Source: Phymorhynchus buccinoides (taxonomy: Eukaryota; Mollusca; Gastropoda; Neogastropoda; Raphitomidae). Taken from it: 64,000 nucleotides of DNA. The notes under the pieces are model-generated. The model made no database searches and was not told the DNA's origin. It worked only from the letters and a program-made list of their open reading frames with translations. How positions within the stretch are numbered: the stretch's first letter is position 1; the number at the start of each line of letters is the position of its first letter. The position numbers were made by a program, and so were the translations under genes. The DNA lies in contig CM065690.1 of NCBI GenBank assembly GCA_017654935.2, positions 27,049,208 to 27,113,207 of the forward strand, read 5' to 3'. Positions 47,874 to 59,630 of the stretch are shown piece by piece.

Positions 47874-48038
47874 TACAATGGAACCTCCCTTCAAAAATCA
47901 TCCAAATGAGGTCTTATAAGGGAGGGGTCTTATACGGGAGGTAATTTTAATGCTTGCAAAGAAGGGCAATGTCTCAGAGAAGTAGGTCTTATATGGGAGG
48001 GAGTCTTATATTGGGAGGTCTTATAAGCAAGGTTCCAC
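47874..48038. mobile_element. pogo-like MITE in duplicated unit B
   Basis: Counterpart of the copy at 46794 with a few small differences. It shows the MITE was present before the duplication. Confidence 0.7.
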
Positions 48039-48119
48039 TGTATAGCCATATGGCCTGGGAACGCAAAAGAAGAAGAAGAAATATATCTGTAAAGACACGG
48101 AGCAAAGAGGCACAGTTAC

Positions 48120-48338
48120 CTTCCTCAAAGATGCCGACATTGGCCAGCAGGAGAGTGAGCAGGTGCAGGGACTTGTGGAGCTTGAGCACATAGCGGCCTT
48201 CGTTGGACAGCAGCAGGCACACGTTCACCGCAAAGTCCACCTCGTTGGGCAGCCCGCTGCGCAGCGCCATCTCCAGTTTGTCGTAGTCGCTGAACTGGGC
48301 AAGGTCCCCAGACAGGTTGCCAGAGTCTCGCTGATGGT
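48120..48338 (-). CDS. ARID2: ARID2 exon 5, upstream copy (5B)
   Basis: Encodes DHQRDSGNLSGDLAQFSDYD through SGLPNEVDFAVNVCLLLSNE to LLTLLLANVGIFEE, the first part of the ARID2 helical repeat region. The sequence SGLPNEVDFA is almost invariant in the family. The exon is 219 nt, phase 1 at both ends, with acceptor TTCTCCAG and donor GAAG^GTAACT. It is identical base for base to the copy at 47045-47263, offset by 1,075 bp. It contains an LxxLL-type motif (LLTLL). This copy is first in transcription order. Whether it is spliced alone, with the other copy, or not at all cannot be read from DNA. Confidence 0.88.
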
Positions 48339-48926
48339 CTGGAGAACCAACAAAGTAGGCAATAGTTGGTGCAATATGTTGCATGGCACTAGGTAATTAA
48401 TACAATGGGCTACCAAACAAGAAAAAAAACAAATTAGCTTGCAGCCTTCTTAGGTGCTGATGACTTGCTTTGAAGTTGAACAGTCTTTTTGAACACTGGC
48501 AAAATTATGGTGGAATTTTAACCAAAAGACACAAATCTTATGCAGCCTCTGGATTCTATTAAATGTAAAAACATAAATGTAAGATGCACACAGCCTTTTC
48601 ACTTAGTTTTCACTTTTCCGTCTCATTTCAATGGTAACTCAAATTACATGTCTGGCAAAGGACAATACTCAATAGAATGTTTTCTAGAAACAACCAACAC
48701 ATTTTATGACAGTGACTTAAGATTTATTTAACCTTTTTCATATCAAAGTCTTTAATATTGTGTCGTTTGAATTTCATTTGGTTAGTTGTTCACAAACATG
48801 GGTCTTGAAAGCTTCAATAGTAAATCATACAAAAACAGACACAGTGGAAAATCTTTTCATTCCACAGCTAACCAATAGGATCTACCATTCTGATGTTCAG
48901 TTCCTACATGTTATGATGTACAATGA

Positions 48927-49124
48927 GCGACACCCATTTCACCGCCAGATGGCAATCAAACCAGTAGGGGCTTAGCGCGTGATATTCTTAGTTAGGGGTA
49001 GAGTGAAAGACAGAGGGGGAGATGAGTCCCCCTCTCTCTCTCTCTCTCTCTCTACCCCCAACAAAGAATATCACGCGCTAAGCCATTACTGGTTTGATTG
49101 CCATCTGGCGGTGAAATGGGCGTC
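48927..49124. mobile_element. Foldback (TIR) element at the edge of the exon duplication
   Basis: Arms of roughly 80 bp: left CGACACCCATTTCACCGCC with TGGCAATCAAACCAGTA, and right GGTTTGATTGCCA with GGCGGTGAAATGGGCGTCC. The centre has a (CT)n run. It is a palindromic MITE of unknown superfamily and marks the right border of the duplication. Confidence 0.8.
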
Positions 49125-49160
49125 CTAAGTTGACCATTAGGATTTAGGTGGAAGTCATCG

Positions 49161-49211
<51 letters not shown>

Positions 49212-49273
49212 ACAGTATATTGTGTCATCTGAAACACACTGATCATTACAAAATAATGTCGATGGAAGGGTAT

Positions 49274-49306
<33 letters not shown>

Positions 49307-49396
49307 GGATCAAGGGGACCGGAAGGAAGGGAGGGGGATAGAAGCATTAAAAGAGAATCCATGAATATATAGCAACATGTATTTCCCATGACTGAC

Positions 49397-49548
49397 CAGG
49401 CACTTTGTGCTGGTTGTAGTTGTAGGTCAGAGGAATGGACTCCACAGGAAGACAGATCTTCTTCCTGGCAGGCCCCTCATCAGGTTCGTCATTACAGTTG
49501 TCTGGGTCCAGCCCCAAAAAGTGAACTTTCTCGTAAATGTTCAGATAT
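49397..49548 (-). CDS. ARID2: ARID2 exon 4 (end of ARID domain, linker)
   Basis: Encodes the closing ARID helix YLNIYEKVHFLG, then an acidic linker (DPDNCNDEPDEG), a basic ARKK patch, and the conserved IPLTYNYNQHKV segment (human IPSSYNYQQHSV). Acceptor GTTGCAG. Donor CCTG^GTCAGT was chosen because phase 1 joins to AC-CAT of exon 5 and recreates the conserved Asp after HKVP. Length 152 nt. Confidence 0.93.
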
Positions 49549-49721
49549 CTGCAACCATGTTTGTTTACAAGTTTTTTTAAAGTTACAGGGATCAATCTTG
49601 TCACTGGACATCATAAAACATTTGACTAGTTCGAAGAAAATATAATACTTTTATTTTTTTATATAGGTCATTTTCTTAAAAATAATAAGTCATAATGTAA
49701 ATAAACAAGCGTGAATTCGCA

Positions 49722-50123
49722 ATAGTTTGTGGCACGCGGTCTATTTTTACCACTCCAATCATGAGTCACCTCCCCTGGCTTTTCAATAATTTTAATCTGT
49801 AAACCAGAATGTTATCTCTGAACCATTTCGTAACTTTTTTTATATCTTTTGGAAAACATTTAAAACTATGTATCCTACTTATACTCATCGAAAGAAGCAC
49901 CGCATACTCGTCGTGTCTGTTGTAGCGTCTGTATTACGTATGTTTATTATTTTGTACACTTTAAAATACATCATTTTAAAGAGCGGCCTCAATTTGAAGT
50001 GCAGCCTCGATTTGAAGTGCGACAATTTTGTCAATATGTGCGACAATTTTGGACCGACCGACAGACAGACCGACCGACCGACAAAGTGAGTTATAGGTTA
50101 GGTTTGTGGCTTGAGCCACAAAC
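49722..50123. repeat. Dispersed repeat ended by GTTTGTGGC (copy 2, ARID2 intron 3)
   Basis: Reverse-oriented copy of 2212-2579, about 90% identical by eye, ending TTGAGCCACAAAC. It has slightly expanded GACCGACCGACC and GCAGCCTCGATTTGAAG motifs. Confidence 0.65.
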
Positions 50124-50530
50124 AAAAAGGAAATACAACTTGAGCGCAACAAAAACTGGTTTCTATGACACTGACAATCAACACACAGCGACTGCATGTT
50201 CAAAGACATGAGAAAAGTTTGAGTTTGGGGTGTTTTTTTTGCATGACAAAAGTTAGTAAAGTACTAATGTAAAGTAATAATAGCCTAGTTATCATATATC
50301 ATTCTCAATATGTTTCATAACCCCTTCACTGCCAGAAGAAAGCAGAGAAATAACTGAATTTTCTTATTAAAAACTTTATAGGAGATCTGTTACTGTGTAC
50401 TGTTAGACTCAATCTGCGAAATTGGTCTAGAGATATCTTTCCTGACTTGTCTAAACCAAAACCCATCATTCCAGGGTTATGACTTCAAAAGTTATGACAT
50501 CATCAATGTCATCACACACACACCCTAGTA

Positions 50531-51863
50531 CAGTGGTACCCCTCTAATAAGACCTTGAAAGTGCGGTGAAAAAAAAGTCTTATCTGAGGGGTGGTCTTAT
50601 TAGAGGACCAAGCATCTTTTCCGAGTCGCCATACGCGGCACATACGCGGATTTTCCCGAATCCATTTTTTTGTCGTCACCTGTGCGTGTAGACATCGTCA
50701 ATCTTGGTAAAAACGAACCGTTCTCATGTCGAAATTGAAGAATTTAATCAGCCATATCACGATCTGACCACTAAATTTCACCACTTTTATGCACATGTGT
50801 CATCACTGAGCAGTTTATGATCAAAGTGTGAACTGAAACAGTCGCGATCGTGTCGATCTTTACGAACTCTGTGCACACGTAAATGCGAAGTCAACTTCCA
50901 AGTTGAAACTAGGTGATCGGTCATACTCCATAAGTTGGAACTCAGTGAATCAGAATGGTCAGGTCAGGTCAGGTATTTGGACGACCAGGCCTTGCAGCCT
51001 CTCAATGCGTCCTTCCTTTTGGTTAGAGTTTGGCAATTGCTGTTGCGGTTTTTAGCATCCATATTGATGCACTAATCATGGATGTACTTTAACAGGGCAA
51101 TTTTTGGATCACTGTCTAGGAGGTTTTTGAATTTGTTAGTATCTGAGGCCAGTTTAGTATGTGCAGGGAGGTTGTTCCAATATTGGGTAACTGTTAGAAA
51201 AAAAGTTTTGTATGGTTTCACTTTACCAAAAAAAAAGTTGAAAAGCAGCTCCTTTCCGCTATCAGACTGATAAATCGGCGTTAGTGTGTGCACTACAACT
51301 CTCGCTGAATGCAAACAATTCACAAAATCCGATAAATGAAAGCAGCTGGCGCATTAGCGTTTGCCGTGATTTCGTATCTGCGGTGTATGCGGCGCCATTT
51401 TGTCAGCTGAGTTGCATGCGCGGTAAAAGTTCTGTGTGTGCAAACTGTGACTAAAAATTAACTGCCACAGCGTTACTTTGTCATGTTTTGTGTTGTGTTG
51501 TGTTGTTGTGCATAATCCAGTATTTAGTAGGTCCGTTATGGCGAAGATTAGGTCTGTACTGTTATGTGTAGTTTGTGTGTGAGTGCAACATGGGCCATCC
51601 AAGTTGCCATCGGACCCGTTGCCATGACTTTCAATCACGAGTTCGTCTGCTTTTCATCGAGAGATCGATTTGCACGAACTTGACTGCAAAAAGATAAGAT
51701 TGTGGTTGCATCTCAACCCCTGAAATCGGGTCGTAAGTCGGAACTCAGGAAAAGTCGTATTTGCGGCATAGGATATATAGTGGAATGTGTTCGGGGAAAA
51801 AAAAATCGGTCGTATGTGAGGAGAAGTCGCATTTGCGAGCGTCTTATTAGAGGGGTACCACTG
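50531..51863. mobile_element. pogo-like TIR element, CAGTGGTACCCC family (ARID2 intron 3)
   Basis: 1,333 bp, ends CAGTGGTACCCCTCTAATAAG and CTTATTAGAGGGGTACCACTG, TA on both sides. It contains a non-LTR retrotransposon fragment and is itself inside a TTAA element (50321-51894). Confidence 0.8.
51072..51323 (-). pseudogene. Non-LTR retrotransposon ORF2 C-terminal fragment
   Basis: The open frame reads KPYKTFFLTVTQYWNNLPAH and on to FKNLLD. This is the typical 'TxxxWNxLP...FKxxL' tail found after reverse transcriptase in CR1/jockey-type elements. A (CCTGA)n-like run at about 50957-50975 would be its 3' tail. It is 5'-truncated and has no catalytic domain. Confidence 0.65.
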
Positions 51864-52261
51864 TAGTAATAGACAGGACTGGGCAGGGAAGGGGTTAAGA
51901 AACGCAAGTTTTACACCAGAAATGCATTATTTAATAATATGCCAACTTAGTGTTTACTTTAACTCTAATAATAATACAGTAGTGACAATGCATTGCTTCA
52001 TTTGCCAATGGAGATGATCGGATTTTCACTCTATAAGCAGCTCTACGACATAAAAAAACTATGAAGGCACCATACTTTTGGCAATATTTGACAGTTAAAC
52101 TAAAATCAAGTAGTATGAAACAACTACCAGTACCAGTACCCTTGCGCTCACCCTCTCTAGCATATTCCCAATCCTCTTGAACTTGAACTAGTTGAAGGCT
52201 AACAAAATCTAGGGCACACTATTTATGGTCAAAATCAATACAGAGTTCTAGAGGCATTTAA

Positions 52262-52645
52262 CCTCTTCACTGCGCTGTTGACGAACGCTGTTCGTCACAG
52301 AATCCGCTGTGAGCAATGCTCTGTTGACAATCGTTCGTCATGATTCAACGCTTTCTCTGTTACGTACCGCATTGGTGAAAATCCTTCTTTGTAAGGTTTA
52401 ATAGGCTCCCTTTACAACTCTCCTACCCCGCTGTAGGTTTCTTCTGGTGGTTCGTTCATTAGGAGGGTGTGTGGCTCAGATGTCTCTGTGTGTGTGTGTA
52501 TGTGTGTGTGTGTGTGTGTGTTAGTATGTGTGTGTGTGTGTGTGTAACTTCTGTAAGCAAAAGAAAACCACTGGTGTGATTTTGTGTGTGTCTGAAAATT
52601 TCCTTAGCATAGCCTGTAGCAAAACATGATAGCAGCGAAAGGGTT
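52262..52645. mobile_element. TTAA-type element (ARID2 intron 3)
   Basis: Left end TTAACCTCTTCACTGCGCT, right end AGCAGCGAAAGGGTTAA. The interior includes a (GT)n microsatellite (52490-52545). Single copy in the window. Confidence 0.55.
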
Positions 52646-53272
52646 AAGTTTTAACTGCCTATATCTACAAGTGTGCAACTGTATTAAACAATAAAGTTCA
52701 AAAAACTTTTTTAGAAAAACTGAATCCATTCAACTTGACTCACAAATCACTTCATCAGTCAGCGCTTCTGATCTTTTCCGCTCTTAAGTCGTACGCTCAC
52801 CCCCTGTTTAGAACTTTAACTGGTATTTTCAACCCCAGTTGCAAATTTTAAGGGGTAAAGGTGAAAACATGGGAGAAGCTCCATCCACTGCTCCCTGCCA
52901 CCACCACCACCACACCCCACCCCAGCACCTCCCGCCCCACCCCCCCACCCCATGCGCAATTAGCTTTCAATAATTTGGGCTTTCTGTGCGATCCAGTAGA
53001 ATTTTAAATCTAGCCTAGACAGCTGGTGGCAGAAAGGCCTAGCACAATAGCAGATGACTGAATTGAAATCTGAAGAACGTCATTAACGATAAGTAACGGT
53101 TATGTTCACACACACGTCACCCCCTACTTGAGATTTTAAAGGGTGCATCTCACGCATGGTTTGAGATTCTACTAATCTAGGGAGTGATTTGAGAGCTCTA
53201 GTGCGTAAATGTATGCACAATCAATACTTTTTCAGAAGCCCTGTCAGCAAAGGTCAGTCCGGGATTACACAC

Positions 53273-53370
53273 CTGAAGTAAATATACTTGAGGGCCTGTG
53301 CCCCATTTGTGCAAGCCCCAGGTACATTGAAGTCTTCTTGGATGTCTTCCCATAGAAATTCATTGTTCAC
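53273..53370 (-). CDS. ARID2: ARID2 exon 3 (ARID domain C-terminal helices)
   Basis: Encodes [20 protein letters not shown] and then [13 protein letters not shown], matching the WxxIxxxFNxP...ALKxxYxRYLxxYE pattern that closes ARID domains. Acceptor TTTGCAG, donor CAG^GTGTGT, 98 nt, ends in phase 2. It is isolated by two long introns (about 3.7 and 5.1 kb) rich in microsatellites. Confidence 0.95.
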
Positions 53371-53576
53371 CTGCAAAATAAGTATAATGAAGAAATAATA
53401 TGGAGTGATATGTGCACCAACAAAATGGCACACACAGTACACACACACACACACACAGTGACACACAGTGACAGTCTGACACACACTTTTTTTTTTATTG
53501 AAATAGAAATTAGAATGCAGGGGGTGGGGGTGGGGAAAAAAACAAATTCATAGGGACGGAGACACAGACTGACAGT

Positions 53577-53829
<253 letters not shown>

Positions 53830-54622
53830 GAATGAGAGGGAAAATAGTTTAAATACAGTAGAACTACAAAGGTGATTCAATCAGATTCATACAATTTTGA
53901 ACTTGAAGAATACAATTTTGAACAAAGGAAAAATAGCATAATGAACAGCTTAAAAAAAAAAGCATATCTATATATGATTATTATCTCCTTCTTTTTCAAT
54001 CGCTCAGTTTCCTGTCAATTATGTCTGAGCGCAGATGCGTCATGCTACCGTAATGCGCCTATCTTAACTAAGAAATAGTTCGACCCAGCACGTCCGACTT
54101 CGGCTGGAGGAAATCTTTTTGAAAGTGTTTCTTGAAAAAAGGCTGGAGAATGGACCGGCAAGGCAGAAAGACAGTAGATGACAGTAAGCAAAGGGAAAGG
54201 CAGAGTCAAAGAGAGTGACAGATTAGAGGAAGTTACAAGCACAGAACTTCCAGAAGGTGAGGGAACTATTGATACAAAAGACCCCATGGTATCCCCACAG
54301 GGAGAAAAAAAGTATATGATTTTTGCTTGTCAATATTTTTTAAGAGAAATATATGATTTGTCTTTGGTTAAAAAAGTGAAAATGCAACTGACTGACATGA
54401 CAGCAAATTGCAAAGTTTGAATACTAAGTACCACCAACAGTGATCGCGCCAAGAATTTAAATAAACAATCCCATCAGTGATTATCTCCCAACGACCTGTG
54501 TCAGACTCAGTCCCAAGCCAACAAAAACCAGTGAAATCACCAGGAACTCATTTTGTCATTAAATATTATGTACGAACGTGCACGTGCGTGTGCACACACA
54601 CACACACACACTTACAACTTAC

Positions 54623-54676
<54 letters not shown>

Positions 54677-55365
54677 GAAATATGAATGAGGAATAACAAT
54701 AGGAAATAAATAAAACAAAAAGTGAGTGGATGGATGGATGAATGAGTGAATGGATCATGAATAAAAAATATAAAAGAGGAAAACTGAATGATGAATCTGA
54801 ACAAAACAAAGCTATGAAAAAACACACCACTAAAGTGACATCTCATTTGTCTGAAACTACTATTAACTAGTGAAAGTGTCTGAGAAAAATAAAAACTGAA
54901 GCAAGGTTTTCTTTGTCTTCCTAGATAAAACTAAAGCAAGACTATATTTGCCTTACAGTACTTATACTATAGATTGCACTCTCACAAAAGGAATAGTTCA
55001 AACAAAGCCAGTCCCAAAACAAAACAAAATTATTTTCTGTCATACAGATACAGCTGTATAGCCGACATTCACAAACACACAAAAAAGACTCTTAGTCGTA
55101 TAACCGACAAGCAAATTGATAAATTTATGAATACGTCAACTCATGATATGGGCTATTAACCCATCAACACACACACCCCTCTCTCTCTATCATAGTCTAT
55201 GACTCTCCATTAATTTATTGCAATCTTCCACCCCCACCACCCCCACCACCAACCTCTCTCTCTCTCTCAAAACCTCACTGAATTCTTGCTAATGCTATAG
55301 TGGACCTACATGTGAAAAACATAAGATTTGAAATGTCCAATTTTGTCTGTCTCGTTTAATTGGTC

Positions 55366-55420
<55 letters not shown>

Positions 55421-56117
55421 TCTCTCTCTCTCTCTCTGTAACTCTGTGTAATTTTTGATGAAAAGAGGGCACGACACGGCAAAGCTGTCATCACCACCGT
55501 AGCCACTCGTGATGGGTTTTTTTAAAACACAGTGAAATCATCACGTACGCGGAATGTGTTGATTGTGGGCATGAAATGAAGGGTCAGACTTTAGGCCTTG
55601 TCCGGCGATGCACCTGGTAGCTCTGTCACATTGTGAGAATGGGTGAACACTCTTGCCAAAGAGAGAGTGGTTGCATTGTCAGACAAGACCTTTTCAGTTT
55701 CACGCTATATGTAGCCTTGACCTACCAGTCAGTCTCAATGGGGAAACCCATAGGCTTTAGCGCTCAAGTGAGCGGCAAGCGGCAATTGCATTTTATTTTT
55801 TTGGTCTGAAATATTTTATCGGTGCCGACAGAACTTTTTCGGTCCCAGGGACTGGTAGTTCTATTTTTTTCAGTATTCTACTTTTACCGGTATATATCGG
55901 TAATCGCGATCACTGGCCAAGCAATACTAAATAACCAAGTCAGAAATTTTTTATGTTTCATTGATTCTATTCTTATATCTCAGTACCGGTATCTCTCATG
56001 TGTTCACAAGTCAGCAGCAAAAGAAAGACCAACCAAATTTTAGTCTTTAGCAGACACTTCTTTTAGTTCTTAACAAATATCTAAGCGTGCTGAATTGTTC
56101 AAGTGTTCTACCTCTCA

Positions 56118-56818
<701 letters not shown>

Positions 56819-57232
56819 CTCTCTGGTACCTTTTTCTGCATCCCTTTTTGAAAAGGTACAGCAGTTAACAATTTCATCACTTTTCTTCTTATTGGTTACA
56901 CTTTCTGTTTAATCAAGGGTCATTTGACCCACACACTGATAGCATCTGAAAACAATCTAAAGCTCTGTTACTATATAAGTATATAAGTACTAAACTAGTG
57001 TATTCATTACATTAGAGAAAATTCAAAATGAGTCAGAAATTTTACAGCAAAATTTTACCTCCTACTGCAAGTAGAAATAAAAACCCAAATAAAAAAGAAC
57101 TCAAAATAATTATAATCCATTCAGCAATGCGGGTAAACAATTGCGATGGTGATGACAACAGACTCAACTTTTAGTTTTACTCTGGTGCCGAAACAGCAAC
57201 AGTATGTTTCTTAGTGCCTGTATCAATGTATG

Positions 57233-57500
57233 GTTGTGTGTGTGTGTGTGTGTGTGTAAAAAAGAGAGCAAAAAATACTAGATGGATTTTTTATCAAATT
57301 TGGCAGAGGGTACCGTAGACATCATGAAAAGGAAGGCTCCTTTCAATATTCATGACTGTGCTGACCTTGACCTTGAAGTTTGACCTTGAGAACCAACACT
57401 TCTTTCTTTGGGCTATATACTTCAATTCTGAGCAGTATTTCATGAACCAGTGAACAGAATCTCATGCAGGGAGGGTTCTGTAAAAAATATAACTGTGCTG
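57233..57500. repeat. Dispersed GACCTTGA-rich repeat (copy 1)
   Basis: (GT)n followed by CTAGATGGATTTTTTATC, TTTGGCAGAGGG and AAGGAAGGCTCCTTTCAATA, then GACCTTGACCTTGAAGTTTG. A related copy is at 63185-63530. Confidence 0.65.
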
Positions 57501-58467
57501 ACCTTGAAGGTTTCTATTAATTATTGTTTTTTGTTTAAGTACTAACATTTAAATGTTGATAAAATAGTCCCAGGGAAGCAATTCCAGGTATTTAACAAAA
57601 AAGCAATCCAGAGTATTGCCCCTTTGACAAGACAGGGGAAGTTGGAGTACAGTACGCCAAGCCCAGATGATTTTGGCACCAGGCTGTGCTGCATCAGTGC
57701 TTTCTAATTATAATAATGTGAATAAGTGTGTGTGCGTGTGTGTGGGTGCGTGTGTGTGTGTGTGCGCTCGCGCCACACAAGTGAAGTTCAAGTAGATCAT
57801 TCCCCTCAAACTGCATTTTTCTTTACTAACTTTCCTTAAATATTTTATCTCAGTTTTGTCTATAAACACTGGAAGTTCAGATGGGCAAGTGCAGTTTCCT
57901 AATGACCTTGACCTTTGCAGTTGAAAATCTATTGTCTGCATTAGGCCTATTTCAGTGTGTCAGATTGCATGATTAAACCAAGCAGAAGCTTCAATAAAGC
58001 TCATTGACAATGCACCTGGTGTCCTAATTCCAAAGCTTTCCAGTGAAAGCTAAAGAAACCAATGAAGCCAAGCGTAAGGTGCTTGGAACGTCCGTCCAAA
58101 TATGGCAGGCATTAATACCATGACCCCATTTAATAAAACCCGATAACAAAACAGCACAAAGCAAAGAATCTACTTTCCTGAGGCTACCAATGTTTACATT
58201 CTGAGCCGATGAAGCACGTGTTGCGCTGAATGGGATTACCTTCAAAGCGTAAACACCGGCAGCAAGCAACACTAGCGTGGTACCGCTCAACCCAACCAAA
58301 GCGTGTGTTGCCTTGTTAACATGTGCAGTCACATACTCTCACCTACCGCAGATAAATTGATGTTTATACCGTTTATTTCAGTTTCCTTTGTTTTCAGAAT
58401 AGTTGTATGTACTTATGTAAATCAAAATTACACAAAAATCAACAAGATAATTATTGTTTTTGCTTAC

Positions 58468-58561
58468 CTTTTGCCAACCACCCAGGTCAATTACGGTCTG
58501 GTATAAACGATACAGATCAACCTCCCTACCGCTGATCTGTGGTATGCGATCAAACAGAGTC
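58468..58561 (-). CDS. ARID2: ARID2 exon 2 (ARID domain core)
   Basis: Encodes TLFDRIPQISGREVDLYRLY followed by QTVIDLGGWQK, the central ARID helices containing the family's hallmark LxxLGGxxKV turn. Acceptor TTTACAG and donor AAG^GTAAGC are both strong. The exon is 94 nt and ends in phase 0. Confidence 0.95.
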
Positions 58562-58665
58562 CTGTAAACAAACAAGTTGTATTGTTAACATTCCCACGGA
58601 AGGCTAATTTATGACCTTTTCGAAATTCATTACATTTAAATACCAAAATTAACAACAATACCTAC

Positions 58666-58763
58666 CCCCGTGTTGTGTGAAAACGTCGCAAATCCTCAAG
58701 GAATCTCCGTCTTTCCTCAGCGTATGTGAACGGGTCTTTGTTCAGAACCTTCACGTTAGCCAT
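58666..58763 (-). CDS. ARID2: ARID2 exon 1 (start codon, N-terminus of ARID domain)
   Basis: It begins MANVKVLNKDPFTYAEERRR and runs into the FLEDLRRFHTTRG helix that opens the ARID DNA-binding domain. The family also starts MAN and continues with FLDELRQFHHSRG. The donor is GG^GTAGGT; the alternative G^GTATT four bases later would put a stop in frame, so it was refused. The exon is 98 nt and ends in phase 2. Intron 1 is only 104 nt. Confidence 0.93.
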
Positions 58764-59260
58764 TTTGAACAAGACACATAAATCGCAGACGCAACCCAAA
58801 CCTTCAGTTGAATTGAGCTATTTAGTAGCTCGCCAAGCGTCGTTCTAATCTACGCGACATCAATAACTGCAACAAGGGCGCACGGGGAGCAGGGTAAATC
58901 CTCAGTATTGGGGGATTCCGCATCGACTCGAGTAGGCAGCAGCACAGACTGACCGCTCTCAGTGCATAAAATGAGCCGACAAAATCCACAGTAAAAGTCG
59001 ATCCACGCTAGTCTCGGAGAGTCTACACATCCACACAGAAGTCTAAAACCACTTTGAAATCAAATACTTTTTTCTTCAAACGCAATCACCCAAACGCCGG
59101 CATCATTGTCTGAAGGCGTACGCAAGGAATATCAAGAAAATCGTAACAAAAGGCATAATGATCATGCCTGAAATTGGTTGCTAGAGGGGGGGTCGTACAA
59201 TGAATCACAACCTCGGGAGTGCGAGAGCAAGATGGCGGCGTATTGGGTCGCTTTGAACTG
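58764..59260. promoter_or_regulatory. Presumed ARID2 5' UTR/promoter interval with YY1-like motif
   Basis: This interval upstream of the ARID2 ATG is free of microsatellites and has more CpG than its surroundings. CAAGATGGCGGC at 59228-59239 (plus strand) is a full match to the YY1 core found just downstream of many animal transcription starts, and it overlaps an ATG. No TATA box is obvious on either strand. The ARID2 start site itself is not located. Confidence 0.5.
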
Positions 59261-59630
59261 TGTACGTCATCAAAAGCTTCCTAATTCGAATGTAAATGAC
59301 AGATTGTTCGGTCTGCTATTTACTCAACGTAAAGTATAAGCTGGAAAAGGCATAATGTTTAAAACGTTCTTCTCTTTCCGTCCAAACTTAAAGTCAAAAG
59401 AGAACTATTTTTTGCATTCCTTTGCCAGGGTAGACAAAGAACGACAACTCTAGCCCGTGAAACCTCTGGGAAACCCCGCCCACTAAGCTAGGCTTTGCTC
59501 AGAAGGCTTTTTTGCTGGGGGTGGGGTCCGCTAAATAACTACGTTTGTTTTCATTTTCACTTCTTTCTTTTTTTGCAGGCCATTACAATGTTAAGAGAAG
59601 ATGAAAACAAACGAAGTATCAATGCCTAAG
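59232..59630 (+). other. Possible divergent small spliced transcript
   Basis: Inside the YY1-like motif an ATG opens a short frame (MAAYWVALNC...) that reaches a donor-like AAC^GTAAAG after 59328 (or AAT^GTAAAT after 59291). A strong acceptor with a long pyrimidine tract ending TTTTTTTGCAG lies at 59578. Joining the first donor gives a 40-residue peptide ending HYNVKRR; the second gives a different short peptide. I recognise neither. It could be a small protein, a non-coding divergent transcript or chance. Confidence 0.25.

Larger units (their letters stand above)
46773..48927. repeat. Tandem segmental duplication of about 1.08 kb containing ARID2 exon 5
   Basis: Unit A is 46773-47852 and unit B 47853-48927. 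Both begin ACTCATACGTACCTTACCC and end GATGTACAATGAG. The offset is 1,075 bp through the exon. I noted fewer than about 15 differences, mainly small indels in the TIR repeat at the start of each unit plus single bases (for example gcaataggt/gcactaggt and aacacaaatg/aacataaatg). Unit B abuts a foldback element at 48927. Confidence 0.95.
50321..51894. mobile_element. TTAA-type element interrupted by a pogo-like element (ARID2 intron 3)
   Basis: Left end CCCCTTCACTGCCAG (after ATAA, a decayed TTAA) and right end GGGCAGGGAAGGGG followed by TTAA. Its two halves flank 50531-51863. It is the same family as the sequence flanking the minisatellite at 13611-14967, in inverted orientation. Confidence 0.75.
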
